From positions 434,001 through 498,000 of the forward strand of contig NC_010676.1 of assembly GCF_000020125.1 (NCBI RefSeq): DNA of 64,000 nucleotides. Reading direction: 5' to 3'. Below are positions 1 to 7,280 of this stretch, piece after piece. The position numbers were made by a program, and so were the translations under genes. Positions within the stretch are counted from its first letter, which is position 1. The number at the start of each line of letters is the position of its first letter. The notes below the pieces were generated by a model. The model was given only the letters and a program-made list of their open reading frames with translations. It did not search any database and had not been told where the DNA came from. This DNA comes from Paraburkholderia phytofirmans PsJN (lineage in GTDB: Bacteria > Pseudomonadota > Gammaproteobacteria > Burkholderiales > Burkholderiaceae).

Positions 1-645
1 CACCATGCCACGCACCAGCTCCTCGTTGTCGATGCCGATTCCGCGCGCGGCGAGCCGGTCGAGTTCCGCTTCGAGCAGATTCAGTTCCGTCAATGTACCT
101 TGCGTTCTGCGCTCCAGCGTCAGCCGCGCGAGCACGGGACGGCGCTCGGCCGGCGGCATCTGCGACAGGAACAGCTTGCCGCTCGCGGTGCAGTGCAACG
201 GCACACGCGTGCCGGGCTGCAGGTGCAGCCGCAGCGGTTCGGTGGTCTCCACGCGTTCGAGATAGAGGACGGTGTCGCGGTCCAGCGCGGTGAGATTGCA
301 GGTCTCGCCGAGCGCGTCCACCAGCGAGCGCAGCAGCGAACGGCAGGCGCGCCCGAACGTGTTGTTGGATAGCGTGGTGAGCGCGAGCTGTGCCGCTTTC
401 GGACCCAGCGTGATGCCACGGTCCGTGCCGCGCGAATCGGGTAAATGCATCACGTAGCCCTGCGTTTCAAGCGATTCGATCAGCCGCATCAGCGTGGCCT
501 TGGGAATGTGCAGGCGCAGCGAGAGTTGCGAAAGCGAAAACGGCTGTCCCGCGCCCGCGAGTTGCTCGAGCACGGCCAATGCGCGCAGCGCCCGGGAATC
601 CTCGGCGAGAGGTTCACCGCGTGGGGACGAGCAAAGTGCTTGCAT
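1..645 (-). CDS. IclR-family transcriptional regulator, C-terminus cut by window edge
   Basis: A minus-strand frame of 215 codons runs from an ATG at 645 and stays open to base 1, so the C-terminus lies outside the window. The N-terminus has an IclR winged helix-turn-helix at about residues 15-75 (ALAVLEQLA, FSLSQLS, KATLMRLIESLE). The start of the effector-binding domain follows, with the typical LGETCNLTALD, YLERVET, LHCTASGKLFL and GIDNEELVRGM stretches. It is closely similar in layout to the IclR protein at 4866-5630. It lies divergent from the GMC oxidoreductase at 851, which it probably controls through the 205-bp spacer holding a TGAAACA/TGTTTCA inverted repeat. The ligand is unknown. 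Confidence 0.88.
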   Translation of the reverse strand, partial: MQALCSSPRGEPLAEDSRALRALAVLEQLAGAGQPFSLSQLSLRLHIPKATLMRLIESLETQGYVMHLPDSRGTDRGITLGPKAAQLALTTLSNNTFGRACRSLLRSLVDALGETCNLTALDRDTVLYLERVETTEPLRLHLQPGTRVPLHCTASGKLFLSQMPPAERRPVLARLTLERRTQGTLTELNLLEAELDRLAARGIGIDNEELVRGMV

Positions 646-720
646 ACGCTTCCTGGCTGTCGATCGGTGGCTGTCCGACGTCCGCGTACGCCGCGCGGGC
701 CGGCCGGTCATTTCTAAAAG

Positions 721-748
721 TGAAACAAAAAACGCTGTTTCTGTTTCA
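721..748. promoter_or_regulatory. Inverted repeat, candidate IclR operator
   Basis: TGAAACA at 721-727 is matched by TGTTTCA at 742-748, a perfect 7-bp inverted repeat with a 14-bp spacer. A further TGTTTC lies inside at 736-741. It sits midway between the divergent IclR gene (starts 645) and the GMC oxidoreductase (starts 851). Position and symmetry suggest a shared operator. Binding is inferred. Confidence 0.4.
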
Positions 749-850
749 GATGAACCGATAGTAGCGGGAATTTCTTGAACAGGAAACGGGCTGAACATAA
801 ATTTCAACGAAACATACCGTTTTTTATAAAACATGTAGGAGACAGGTCAC

Positions 851-2506
851 ATGGCAGACCGATTCGACTTCGTCGTCGTCGGCGCGGGATCCGCGGGTTG
901 CGTGCTGGCGAACCGGCTTTCCGAAGGCGGCCGCTACTCGGTGTGTCTACTCGAAGCCGGGCCGGCCGACCGTTTCATGTGGATTCATATCCCCATCGGC
1001 TATGGCAAGACGATGTTTCACCCGGTCTACAACTGGGGCTTCTATACCGATCCCGATCCGAACATGCACAATCGCCGGCTCTATTGGCCGCGTGGCCGTA
1101 CGCTGGGCGGCAGCAGTTCGATCAACGGTCTGATCTATGTGCGCGGACAACGGGACGATTACGACAACTGGGCGCGACTCGGCAATCGCGGCTGGAGTTG
1201 GCAAGACTGCCTGCCGTATTTCAAACGGCTGGAGCATAACGAACTGGGCGAAGGGCCGACGCGCGGTGTCGACGGACCGCTGTGGGCCTCGACGATCAAA
1301 CAGCGCCACGAACTGGTGGATGCGTTTATCGAGGCATCGAATTCGTTAGGCGTGGCAAGCATCGACGACTTCAATACGGGCGATCAGGAAGGCGTCGGCT
1401 ACTATCAGCTGACCACGCGCCGCGGGTTTCGCTGCTCGACGGCTGTTGCTTATCTCAAACCCGCGCGGCAGCGCCAGAACCTGCATGTGGAAACCGACGC
1501 GATGGCCTCGAAGATTCTTTTCGAAGGCACCCGCGCCTGCGGCGTGCAGTATCGGCAACACGGCGAGTTGCGCGAAGTGCGCGCCAATCGCGAAGTGATC
1601 CTGACCGCCGGTGCATTGCAGTCCCCGCAATTGCTGCAACTGTCCGGCGTGGGACCGGCCGCGCTACTGCGCGAGTTCGGCATTCCCGTGGTGGCCAATC
1701 GCGCGGGCGTTGGCGAGAATTTGCAGGACCATCTGCAAATCCGTCTGATCTATGAAGTGACGAAGCCGATCACGACCAACGATCAACTGCGTTCATGGAC
1801 GGGCCGCGCGAAGATGGGCCTGCAATGGGCGCTGATGCGCAGCGGCCCGCTCGCGGTCGGTATCAACCAGGGTGGCATGTTCTGCCGCGCGCTGCCTGAA
1901 GAATCGGCGACACCGGATACCCAGTTCCATTTCTCGACGCTGTCGGCGGATTCCGCGGGCGGCAACGTCCACGACTTTCCCGGTTGTACGTACTCGATCT
2001 GTCAGTTGCGCCCGGAATCGCGCGGCGCGGTGCGCATTCGCAGCGCCGATCCGCGTGAGGCGCCGTCTATTCAGCCCAACTATCTGGACACCGATCTGGA
2101 CCGGCGCACGACCATCGCCGGCGTGCGTTTCGCGCGCCGCGTCGCGGCGGCGCAGCCGATGGCCGGACTGATGAAACGCGAGGTGCGGCCCGGCGCGGAC
2201 GCGCAGACTGACGACGAACTGCTCGAGTTCTGCCGGGAGTACGGACAGACAATTTTCCATCCATCTGGTACAGCGAAGATGGGACCGGCGGGCGATCCGC
2301 TCGCGGTGGTCGATGAACGTTTGCGCGTGTACGGCACGCAGGGACTGCGCGTGGTCGATTGCTCGATCATGCCGACACTCGTGTCGGGTAATACGAATGT
2401 ACCGATCGTGATGGTCGCTGAAAAAGCATCGGACATGATTCTGCACGACGCAAGCGGCGTCGATCGAGGTGTGGCGACGACGCCTGCGGCGAAGGTGGCC
2501 GCTTGA
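851..2506 (+). CDS. GMC-family FAD-dependent alcohol/choline dehydrogenase
   Basis: This 551-residue flavoprotein belongs to the glucose-methanol-choline oxidoreductase family, which oxidises alcohols to aldehydes, choline being the best-known substrate. The FAD-binding GAGSAG motif is at residues 11-16. The GMC signature PRGRTLGGSSSINGLIYVRG comes near residue 85. The C-terminal catalytic pair is His470 (in FHPSGTAKMG) and Asn514 (in GNTN), the 44-residue spacing usual for the family. The length matches BetA-type choline dehydrogenases, but many paralogues in this group act on other alcohols, so choline is not assured. An AGGAGA ribosome site precedes the ATG. It is divergent from an IclR gene and followed 190 bp later by an MHS permease, which may import the substrate. 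Confidence 0.92.
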   Translation: MADRFDFVVVGAGSAGCVLANRLSEGGRYSVCLLEAGPADRFMWIHIPIGYGKTMFHPVYNWGFYTDPDPNMHNRRLYWPRGRTLGGSSSINGLIYVRGQRDDYDNWARLGNRGWSWQDCLPYFKRLEHNELGEGPTRGVDGPLWASTIKQRHELVDAFIEASNSLGVASIDDFNTGDQEGVGYYQLTTRRGFRCSTAVAYLKPARQRQNLHVETDAMASKILFEGTRACGVQYRQHGELREVRANREVILTAGALQSPQLLQLSGVGPAALLREFGIPVVANRAGVGENLQDHLQIRLIYEVTKPITTNDQLRSWTGRAKMGLQWALMRSGPLAVGINQGGMFCRALPEESATPDTQFHFSTLSADSAGGNVHDFPGCTYSICQLRPESRGAVRIRSADPREAPSIQPNYLDTDLDRRTTIAGVRFARRVAAAQPMAGLMKREVRPGADAQTDDELLEFCREYGQTIFHPSGTAKMGPAGDPLAVVDERLRVYGTQGLRVVDCSIMPTLVSGNTNVPIVMVAEKASDMILHDASGVDRGVATTPAAKVAA

Positions 2507-2538
2507 TCCAGCAATTGAAGTAGCAGGTGCAAAACGAC

Positions 2539-2555
2539 GGCGGACGAGGTCCGCC
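2539..2555 (+). terminator. Hairpin after the GMC gene
   Basis: GGCGGAC (2539-2545), a 3-nt loop and GTCCGCC (2549-2555) form a perfect 7-bp stem 33 bp after the stop codon. No clear T-run follows, so it may only be a weak terminator or an RNA-stabilising hairpin. Confidence 0.3.
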
Positions 2556-2695
2556 GCAATACGCAGTCGCGGGTCGTCAGGTAGTGGACGTTGCTCGATC
2601 TGCACATAAACCGCCCCGGAGGAGACAACTGGGGTTATCGGCCAGGCACGCGCGTTAATACGCGCGGCATGGCCGTCCATTGAGGAGCTGCTGCT

Positions 2696-4006
2696 ATGGC
2701 AATCGATCCCCGCGCTATCCGGCGCGTTGCGTTCGCCAGTGTGATCGGCGCAACCGTCGAATGGTATGACTTTTTTCTTTACGGCGTGGTCGCCGGCATC
2801 GTATTCAACAAGCTCTATTTTCCGGCCAGCGATCCGCTCGTATCGACGCTGCTCGCCTATTCGACCTTCGCAGTCGGCTTCGTGACGCGGCCTTTGGGCG
2901 GCGTGATATTCGGTCACTTCGGCGATCGGATCGGGCGTAAATCGGCGTTGATTCTGACGCTCATCATCATGGGGATCTCGACGGCGGGCGTCGCGTTCGT
3001 TCCCACTTATGCGCAGATCGGCATCTGGGCACCGATTCTGTTGTTGTCGCTGCGCGTGTTGCAGGGCATCGGGCTCGGCGGCGAATGGGGCGGCGCGGTG
3101 CTGATGGCGTATGAATACGCGCCACCTGAAAAGCGCGGCCTGTACGCGAGCCTGCCGCAGATCGGTTTGTCGATCGGACTCTGTCTCGCATCGGGGATGG
3201 TCGCCGCGCTCTCCCGCCTGCTGCCCGAAACGGCGTTCCTGTCGTGGGGGTGGCGGATCGCGTTCGGCGCGTCGCTCGGTCTGGTTTTGATTGGCCTGTA
3301 CATTCGCGCCAAGGTGATGGAGACGCCCGAATTCATCGCACTCAAACGCAATCGGCGCGAAGCGAAGATTCCGTTCGTCGACATGATCACGCGTTATCGC
3401 GGCGCCGTGGTGCTCGGCATGGGCGCGCGTTATATCGACGGCGTGTTCTTCAACATCTTCGCCGTGTTCTCGATCGGCTACCTCACGCAGCACGTGTCGA
3501 TGAGCCGCACCGATGCCTTGCTCGGCGTGATGATCGCGGCCGGCGTAATGTGCTTTTTTATCCCGCTGTTCGGCAGCATGTCGGATAAGCTCGGCCGCGC
3601 GCGGGTGTATTTCTGGGGCTCGCTGATTTGTGGCGTGTCGGTGTTTCCGGCTTTCTGGCTCATCGAAATGCAACCGGCCAACACGCTGTTGATTTGGGCG
3701 GCCATCGTGGTGCCGTTCGGCATTTTCTACGCGATGGTGTACGGGCCGGAGGCGGCATTGTTTGCCGAACTGTTCGATGCCGAAGTGCGTTATACGGGCA
3801 TCTCGTTCGTGTATCAGTTCTCGGGAATCTTCGCGAGCGGGCTCACGCCGATCATCGCGACGATCCTGATGCGGTTGAATGGCGGTAAGCCATGGACTGT
3901 GTGCGCGTATGTGTTGTTTTCGGCTTTGGTATCGGCGTTGTCGGTGCGCGCGATAGAGCGGAGGCGGGCGGGCGCGTTCGAATCGGTGGTGCATGCGCGG
4001 TCGTGA
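2696..4006 (+). CDS. MFS transporter, metabolite:H+ symporter (MHS) family
   Basis: This 436-residue inner-membrane permease has twelve predicted membrane segments. The opening IGATVEWYDFFLYG and the loop-2/3 region GHFGDRIGRK are characteristic of the metabolite:proton symporter branch (ShiA, ProP, KgtP, citrate and dicarboxylate carriers). GEWGGAVLMAYEYAPPEKRG fits the conserved loop between segments 4 and 5. A GAGGAG ribosome site lies upstream of the ATG. Its place after the GMC dehydrogenase suggests import of the same alcohol or of a related organic solute, possibly a betaine-like compound. The substrate cannot be read from the sequence. Confidence 0.88.
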   Translation: MAIDPRAIRRVAFASVIGATVEWYDFFLYGVVAGIVFNKLYFPASDPLVSTLLAYSTFAVGFVTRPLGGVIFGHFGDRIGRKSALILTLIIMGISTAGVAFVPTYAQIGIWAPILLLSLRVLQGIGLGGEWGGAVLMAYEYAPPEKRGLYASLPQIGLSIGLCLASGMVAALSRLLPETAFLSWGWRIAFGASLGLVLIGLYIRAKVMETPEFIALKRNRREAKIPFVDMITRYRGAVVLGMGARYIDGVFFNIFAVFSIGYLTQHVSMSRTDALLGVMIAAGVMCFFIPLFGSMSDKLGRARVYFWGSLICGVSVFPAFWLIEMQPANTLLIWAAIVVPFGIFYAMVYGPEAALFAELFDAEVRYTGISFVYQFSGIFASGLTPIIATILMRLNGGKPWTVCAYVLFSALVSALSVRAIERRRAGAFESVVHARS

Positions 4007-4015
4007 TCTCGCAGG

Positions 4016-4040
4016 GTGATCGCCGGCCGACGGCCATCAC
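4016..4040. terminator. Imperfect hairpin between convergent genes
   Basis: GTGAT and ATCAC (4016-4020, 4036-4040) enclose GCCG and CGGC (4022-4025, 4031-4034), giving a 9-bp stem with one mismatch and a 5-nt loop. It starts 10 bp after the MHS permease stop and faces the convergent vapC gene. It lacks a T-run. Confidence 0.3.
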
Positions 4041-4125
4041 TCTCCACGATCTCTGACAGGCTGGTGAGCGATCAAGGCCATTGCAGTGGGCCCGAAACTG
4101 CATCCCGGTCGCTCGCCGGCTGAAG

Positions 4126-4506
4126 CTACACGGTTAAGACGAGTTCGCTGTATTTCGACAGATGGCCGTCCGCACTGATGAGCCGCAACGGTTCTGCCAT
4201 GGCCTGCGCAACGAGAATCCGGTCAAAAGGATCACGATGGATGTCCGGCAGATTGCGAACCATCGCCGCATGCGCCGCTCTGACGGGCAGTTCAGAAAAC
4301 CCGCTCTCCTCGATTTCGGCGACGAGCTGATCGATGTCCGCATCGAGTTTGCCTAGCCCCACCTTGATCGATGCCTCCCAGATGCTCGCGGCGCTGACAA
4401 ACACCTCGTCGGCGTCGAGAATGATCTTGCGTGCGGTCGCGCTCAACTTCGGATCGTCCGTGACCGCCCAAAGGTAGATATGCGTGTCGAGAAGTACGCG
4501 CATCAA
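4126..4506 (-). CDS. VapC-like PIN-domain toxin
   Basis: This 126-residue protein is a single PIN domain, a Mg2+-dependent ribonuclease fold used by type II toxins. The acidic residues expected in the metal site are present: Asp7 in LLDTHIYLW, Glu44 in SIWEASIK, Asp95 in DPFDRILVAQA and Asp113 in ISADGHL. Its start overlaps the end of the upstream antitoxin gene by 4 bases, so the pair is co-transcribed and probably translationally coupled. The protein most resembles VapC toxins paired with Phd/YefM-type antitoxins. The RNA target is not predictable. Confidence 0.9.
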   Translation of the reverse strand: MMRVLLDTHIYLWAVTDDPKLSATARKIILDADEVFVSAASIWEASIKVGLGKLDADIDQLVAEIEESGFSELPVRAAHAAMVRNLPDIHRDPFDRILVAQAMAEPLRLISADGHLSKYSELVLTV

Positions 4507-4733
4507 TTGCCCTCGAATGCTGCGATCACGTCATCAGGTAAAGGTGCGTCAAAGTCATCCGCGATGCGTACCGCGCCTTTGAGGGCGCCAAAGCGCCGGG
4601 CAGGCTTCGTGATGGAGACCAGACGCGCCGCCGGCTTGCCGGCTTTTGCGATCAGGATTTCCTCGCCGCCAGCAGCGGCGTCGACCAACCGCGAAAAATT
4701 AGTCTTTGCTTCATGAATATTGACTGTCAACAT
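4503..4733 (-). CDS. Phd/YefM-family antitoxin
   Basis: This 76-residue protein has the Phd/YefM N-terminal DNA-binding fold (TVNIHEAKTNFSRLVDAAAGG, with the core ILIAKAGKPAARLV). The short C-terminal tail should neutralise the PIN toxin encoded directly downstream with a 4-base overlap. Proteins of this family bind their own promoter alone or with the toxin. A set of TAGTCCA repeats directly upstream (4745-4769) is the likely operator. Confidence 0.9.
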   Translation of the reverse strand: MLTVNIHEAKTNFSRLVDAAAGGEEILIAKAGKPAARLVSITKPARRFGALKGAVRIADDFDAPLPDDVIAAFEGN

Positions 4734-4744
4734 GATGGCTCCTA

Positions 4745-4769
4745 GTGGACTTAGTCCATGTTAGTCCAC
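4745..4769. promoter_or_regulatory. Toxin-antitoxin operator: TAGTCCA repeats
   Basis: GTGGACT (4745-4751) and AGTCCAC (4763-4769) form a perfect inverted repeat. Within it TGGAC-TTA-GTCCA (4746-4758) is a second palindrome, and TTAGTCCA occurs twice in tandem (4751-4758, 4761-4768). It begins 12 bp upstream of the antitoxin start, the expected place for Phd autoregulation. Confidence 0.6.
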
Positions 4770-4865
4770 CTGTGTGCCGCAGTCAACCGTTAGGGAAACG
4801 TCCAACGCGCGCCGCTCGAGAAAGCCGTGCTACCTACGGGTACGTTATCGTAGTCTTTAGCGGCG

Positions 4866-5630
4866 TCATTCTTGAAACGTCTTCGCCGTCTCTTCCGCCG
4901 CGTGGCGCAAATCAGGCACAAACGCGAGCAGATCATCCAGCGTGACTCTGCCCACCGGCGCCTGCACGGCAATCGCCGCGCAGGCGCGATTGCGATCCAG
5001 CATCACCGGCACGGCAATCGCGATCAGCCCTTGCAGATGTTCCTGGTTGTTGATCGCAAGCAACCGCCGCCGCGTGGTGCTCAATTCCTTGCGCAATGCG
5101 TCGCGATCGGTGATCGTCCGTTCCGAATAACCACGCAACGGCAGCGTCTCGATCACGCGTTCGCGCCGGTCCTTCGGCAGAAAGCTCAGCAGCAGCTTGC
5201 CGCTTGCCGAGCAGTGCAGCGGCACGTGGGAACCCGGCTGCAAATGCATGCGTAGCGGCCACTCGGTTTCGACACGATCCACGTAGACCACATCGTTGCC
5301 CGACAGCATGGTCAGGTTGCAGGTCTCACCGATTTTCGCCACTAGCTGTTCGAGCAGCACATGACGCGCGGCGGCCGGTCCCGCATGCATCAACACATTG
5401 ACCGCGAGCATGCGCACGCGTGGCGAACATTCGTAAAGTCGGTCGCCCGCGCCGCGTGTGACGAGCCACGCATCCATCAATTGCACGAGGATGCGGTGAA
5501 CGGTCTGCTTGGGCAGACCGAGCGCATTGACGAGCTCCGTCATCGAAAGCGGGCTGCCCGCTTCGGCAAGCGTTTCGAGTACGCGAAACGCGCGCACTGC
5601 AGCTGCATTCGACTGGTTTGACGTCGACAT
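4866..5630 (-). CDS. sauR: SauR-like IclR regulator of sulfoacetate degradation
   Basis: This 254-residue IclR regulator has an N-terminal winged helix (about residues 10-75: RVLETLAEA, LSMTELVNALGLPKQTVHRIL) and an effector-binding domain (IGETCNLTML, LHCSASGKLLLSFL, AINNQEHLQGLIAIAVPV). It is divergent from a three-gene operon whose order (acylating aldehyde dehydrogenase, AMP-forming ligase, MFS permease) matches the sauRSTU locus characterised in Cupriavidus necator H16. In that locus SauR is an IclR-type regulator, so the name rests on context plus family. The 204-bp spacer to sauS contains two palindromes that could be its operator. Confidence 0.8.
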   Translation of the reverse strand: MSTSNQSNAAAVRAFRVLETLAEAGSPLSMTELVNALGLPKQTVHRILVQLMDAWLVTRGAGDRLYECSPRVRMLAVNVLMHAGPAAARHVLLEQLVAKIGETCNLTMLSGNDVVYVDRVETEWPLRMHLQPGSHVPLHCSASGKLLLSFLPKDRRERVIETLPLRGYSERTITDRDALRKELSTTRRRLLAINNQEHLQGLIAIAVPVMLDRNRACAAIAVQAPVGRVTLDDLLAFVPDLRHAAEETAKTFQE

Positions 5631-5735
5631 CCCACTCCCTCGCCAGCGTATTCACAGCGTTGATTTTGCATCGACTTCATTGCTTTTCGGGACTGTGGAA
5701 AGTACCGAATTTTGCGTTTTCCGATGCTGGTAAAC

Positions 5736-5813
5736 CCATTGCAATGGATAGCTCGAAAAACGGGACTTCGCTCTACGCGCGGCTGGCTAGATTGATAGCA
5801 CTGCAATCAATCT
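5736..5813. promoter_or_regulatory. sauR-sauS spacer palindromes
   Basis: CCATTGCAATGG at 5736-5747 is a perfect 12-bp palindrome. AGATTGAT (5789-5796) and ATCAATCT (5806-5813) form a perfect 8-bp inverted repeat ending 21 bp before the sauS ATG. Both lie in the divergent spacer, so they are candidate SauR sites. Binding is inferred. Confidence 0.4.
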
Positions 5814-5834
5814 ATTCACGCGGAGCGAACCCAT

Positions 5835-7280
5835 ATGAACGTCAGGGCCACAGGAGCCGAAATCTCGGGCACCCATGCGGACGGCGAAGCCGAGCGCATC
5901 GTCGCCACGCTCGTTGCGAAGGCGCGCGCGGCGCAGCGCGCTTTCGAGCAGGCAGGACAACAGGCGCTCGACACCGCCGCCGATGCCGCCGCGTGGGCCA
6001 TCATGGAGCCCGAGCGCAACCGGCAGCTGGCGGAACGCGCGGTGCACGATACGGGCCTCGGCAACGCCGACGACAAGTTCCGCAAGAACTATCGTAAAAC
6101 GCTGGGTCTGCTGCGCGATTTGCACGAACAAAAGACCACCGGCGTGATTGCGGAAGACAAAGCAAGCGGCCTCGTCGAGATCGCGCGCGCGGTCGGCGTG
6201 GTGGCGGCCATCACGCCTTCGACCAATCCGGCGGCGACGCCGGCCAACAAGATCATCAACGCGCTCAAATGCGGCAATGCAGTAATCGTCGCGCCGTCCC
6301 CCAAAGGGTACTCGTCTTGCGCGCTGTTGATCGAATTCATTCACGCGCAATTCGCGAAGGCCGGCATCGATCCTGACCTCGTGCAGATGCTGCCCGCGCC
6401 GATCAGCAAGGCGGCGACCGCTGCGCTGATGCGGCAGTGCGATCTGGTCGTCGCCACCGGTTCTCAGGCAAACGTGCGCATGGCGTATGCGAGCGGCACG
6501 CCTGCGTTCGGCGTGGGCGCGGGCAACGTGGCTTCGATCGTCACGGCGTCCGCGGATCTGCATGATGCGGCGCGCAAGATCCTGCGCTCGAAGACCTTCG
6601 ACAACGCGACGAGCTGTTCGTCCGAAAACAGCATCGTGATCGAGGAAGCCGTGTATCAGCCGATGCTGGCCGAACTGACCTCGTGCGGCGGCGTACTCCT
6701 CGACGCCGCGCAGAAAGCCAAGCTGCAGACGGCGATGTGGGTCAACGGCAAGCTCTCAGAACAGTGCACGGCTAAATCCGCCGAGGTGATCGCGCGCGTG
6801 GCGGGTCTGGAGGAAGTCGCCGCGCGTCATCCCGCCTTCCTGATGGTGGAAGAGAGCGGGGCGGGCAGCGACTATCCGTTCTCCGGCGAGAAACTCGCGC
6901 CGGTCCTCACCGTGTATCGCGCCGCCGGCTTCGATGCCGCGGCGGAAGTCGTACGCAGCATCTACGCCTACATGGGCGCGGGCCATTCGGTCGGATTGCA
7001 TTCGAGCGATGCCGCGCAAGCGGTCCAACTCGGCGTGACGTTGCCCGTCGCGCGCGTGATCGTGAATCAGGCGCATTGCCTTGCCACCGGCGGCAACTTC
7101 GACAACGGCTTGCCGTTTTCGCTGTCGATGGGCTGCGGCACGTGGGGCCGCAACAACTTCTCGGGCAATCTGGGCTTCCGCCACTATCTGAACACCACGC
7201 GGGTCGCCTATCCGATCGAAGAGCGCGTGCCGGAAACGGATGAACTGCTCGGCGACTTCTTCGCGAGGTACGGCCGATGA
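5835..7280 (+). CDS. sauS: Sulfoacetaldehyde dehydrogenase (CoA-acylating)
   Basis: This 481-residue member of the aldehyde dehydrogenase superfamily belongs to the CoA-acylating branch (EutE/AdhE/SauS). The segment TPSTNPAATPANK and the catalytic cysteine Cys261 in NATSCSSENS are typical of that branch, as is TGSQANVRMAYASG. In the sau pathway it reduces sulfoacetyl-CoA to sulfoacetaldehyde with NAD(P)H in the cytoplasm. The assignment rests on its neighbours: an IclR regulator upstream, an AMP-forming CoA ligase overlapping its stop by 4 bases, then an MFS permease. Alone, the sequence could equally be another acylating aldehyde dehydrogenase. Confidence 0.85.
   Translation: MNVRATGAEISGTHADGEAERIVATLVAKARAAQRAFEQAGQQALDTAADAAAWAIMEPERNRQLAERAVHDTGLGNADDKFRKNYRKTLGLLRDLHEQKTTGVIAEDKASGLVEIARAVGVVAAITPSTNPAATPANKIINALKCGNAVIVAPSPKGYSSCALLIEFIHAQFAKAGIDPDLVQMLPAPISKAATAALMRQCDLVVATGSQANVRMAYASGTPAFGVGAGNVASIVTASADLHDAARKILRSKTFDNATSCSSENSIVIEEAVYQPMLAELTSCGGVLLDAAQKAKLQTAMWVNGKLSEQCTAKSAEVIARVAGLEEVAARHPAFLMVEESGAGSDYPFSGEKLAPVLTVYRAAGFDAAAEVVRSIYAYMGAGHSVGLHSSDAAQAVQLGVTLPVARVIVNQAHCLATGGNFDNGLPFSLSMGCGTWGRNNFSGNLGFRHYLNTTRVAYPIEERVPETDELLGDFFARYGR

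Noticed and set aside
1793..3994. A 733-codon open frame on the minus strand opposite the GMC and MHS genes
   Set aside because: It is very rich in Arg, His and Gln with no domain or signal, and lies exactly antisense to two strong genes. It is a product of high-GC codon use.
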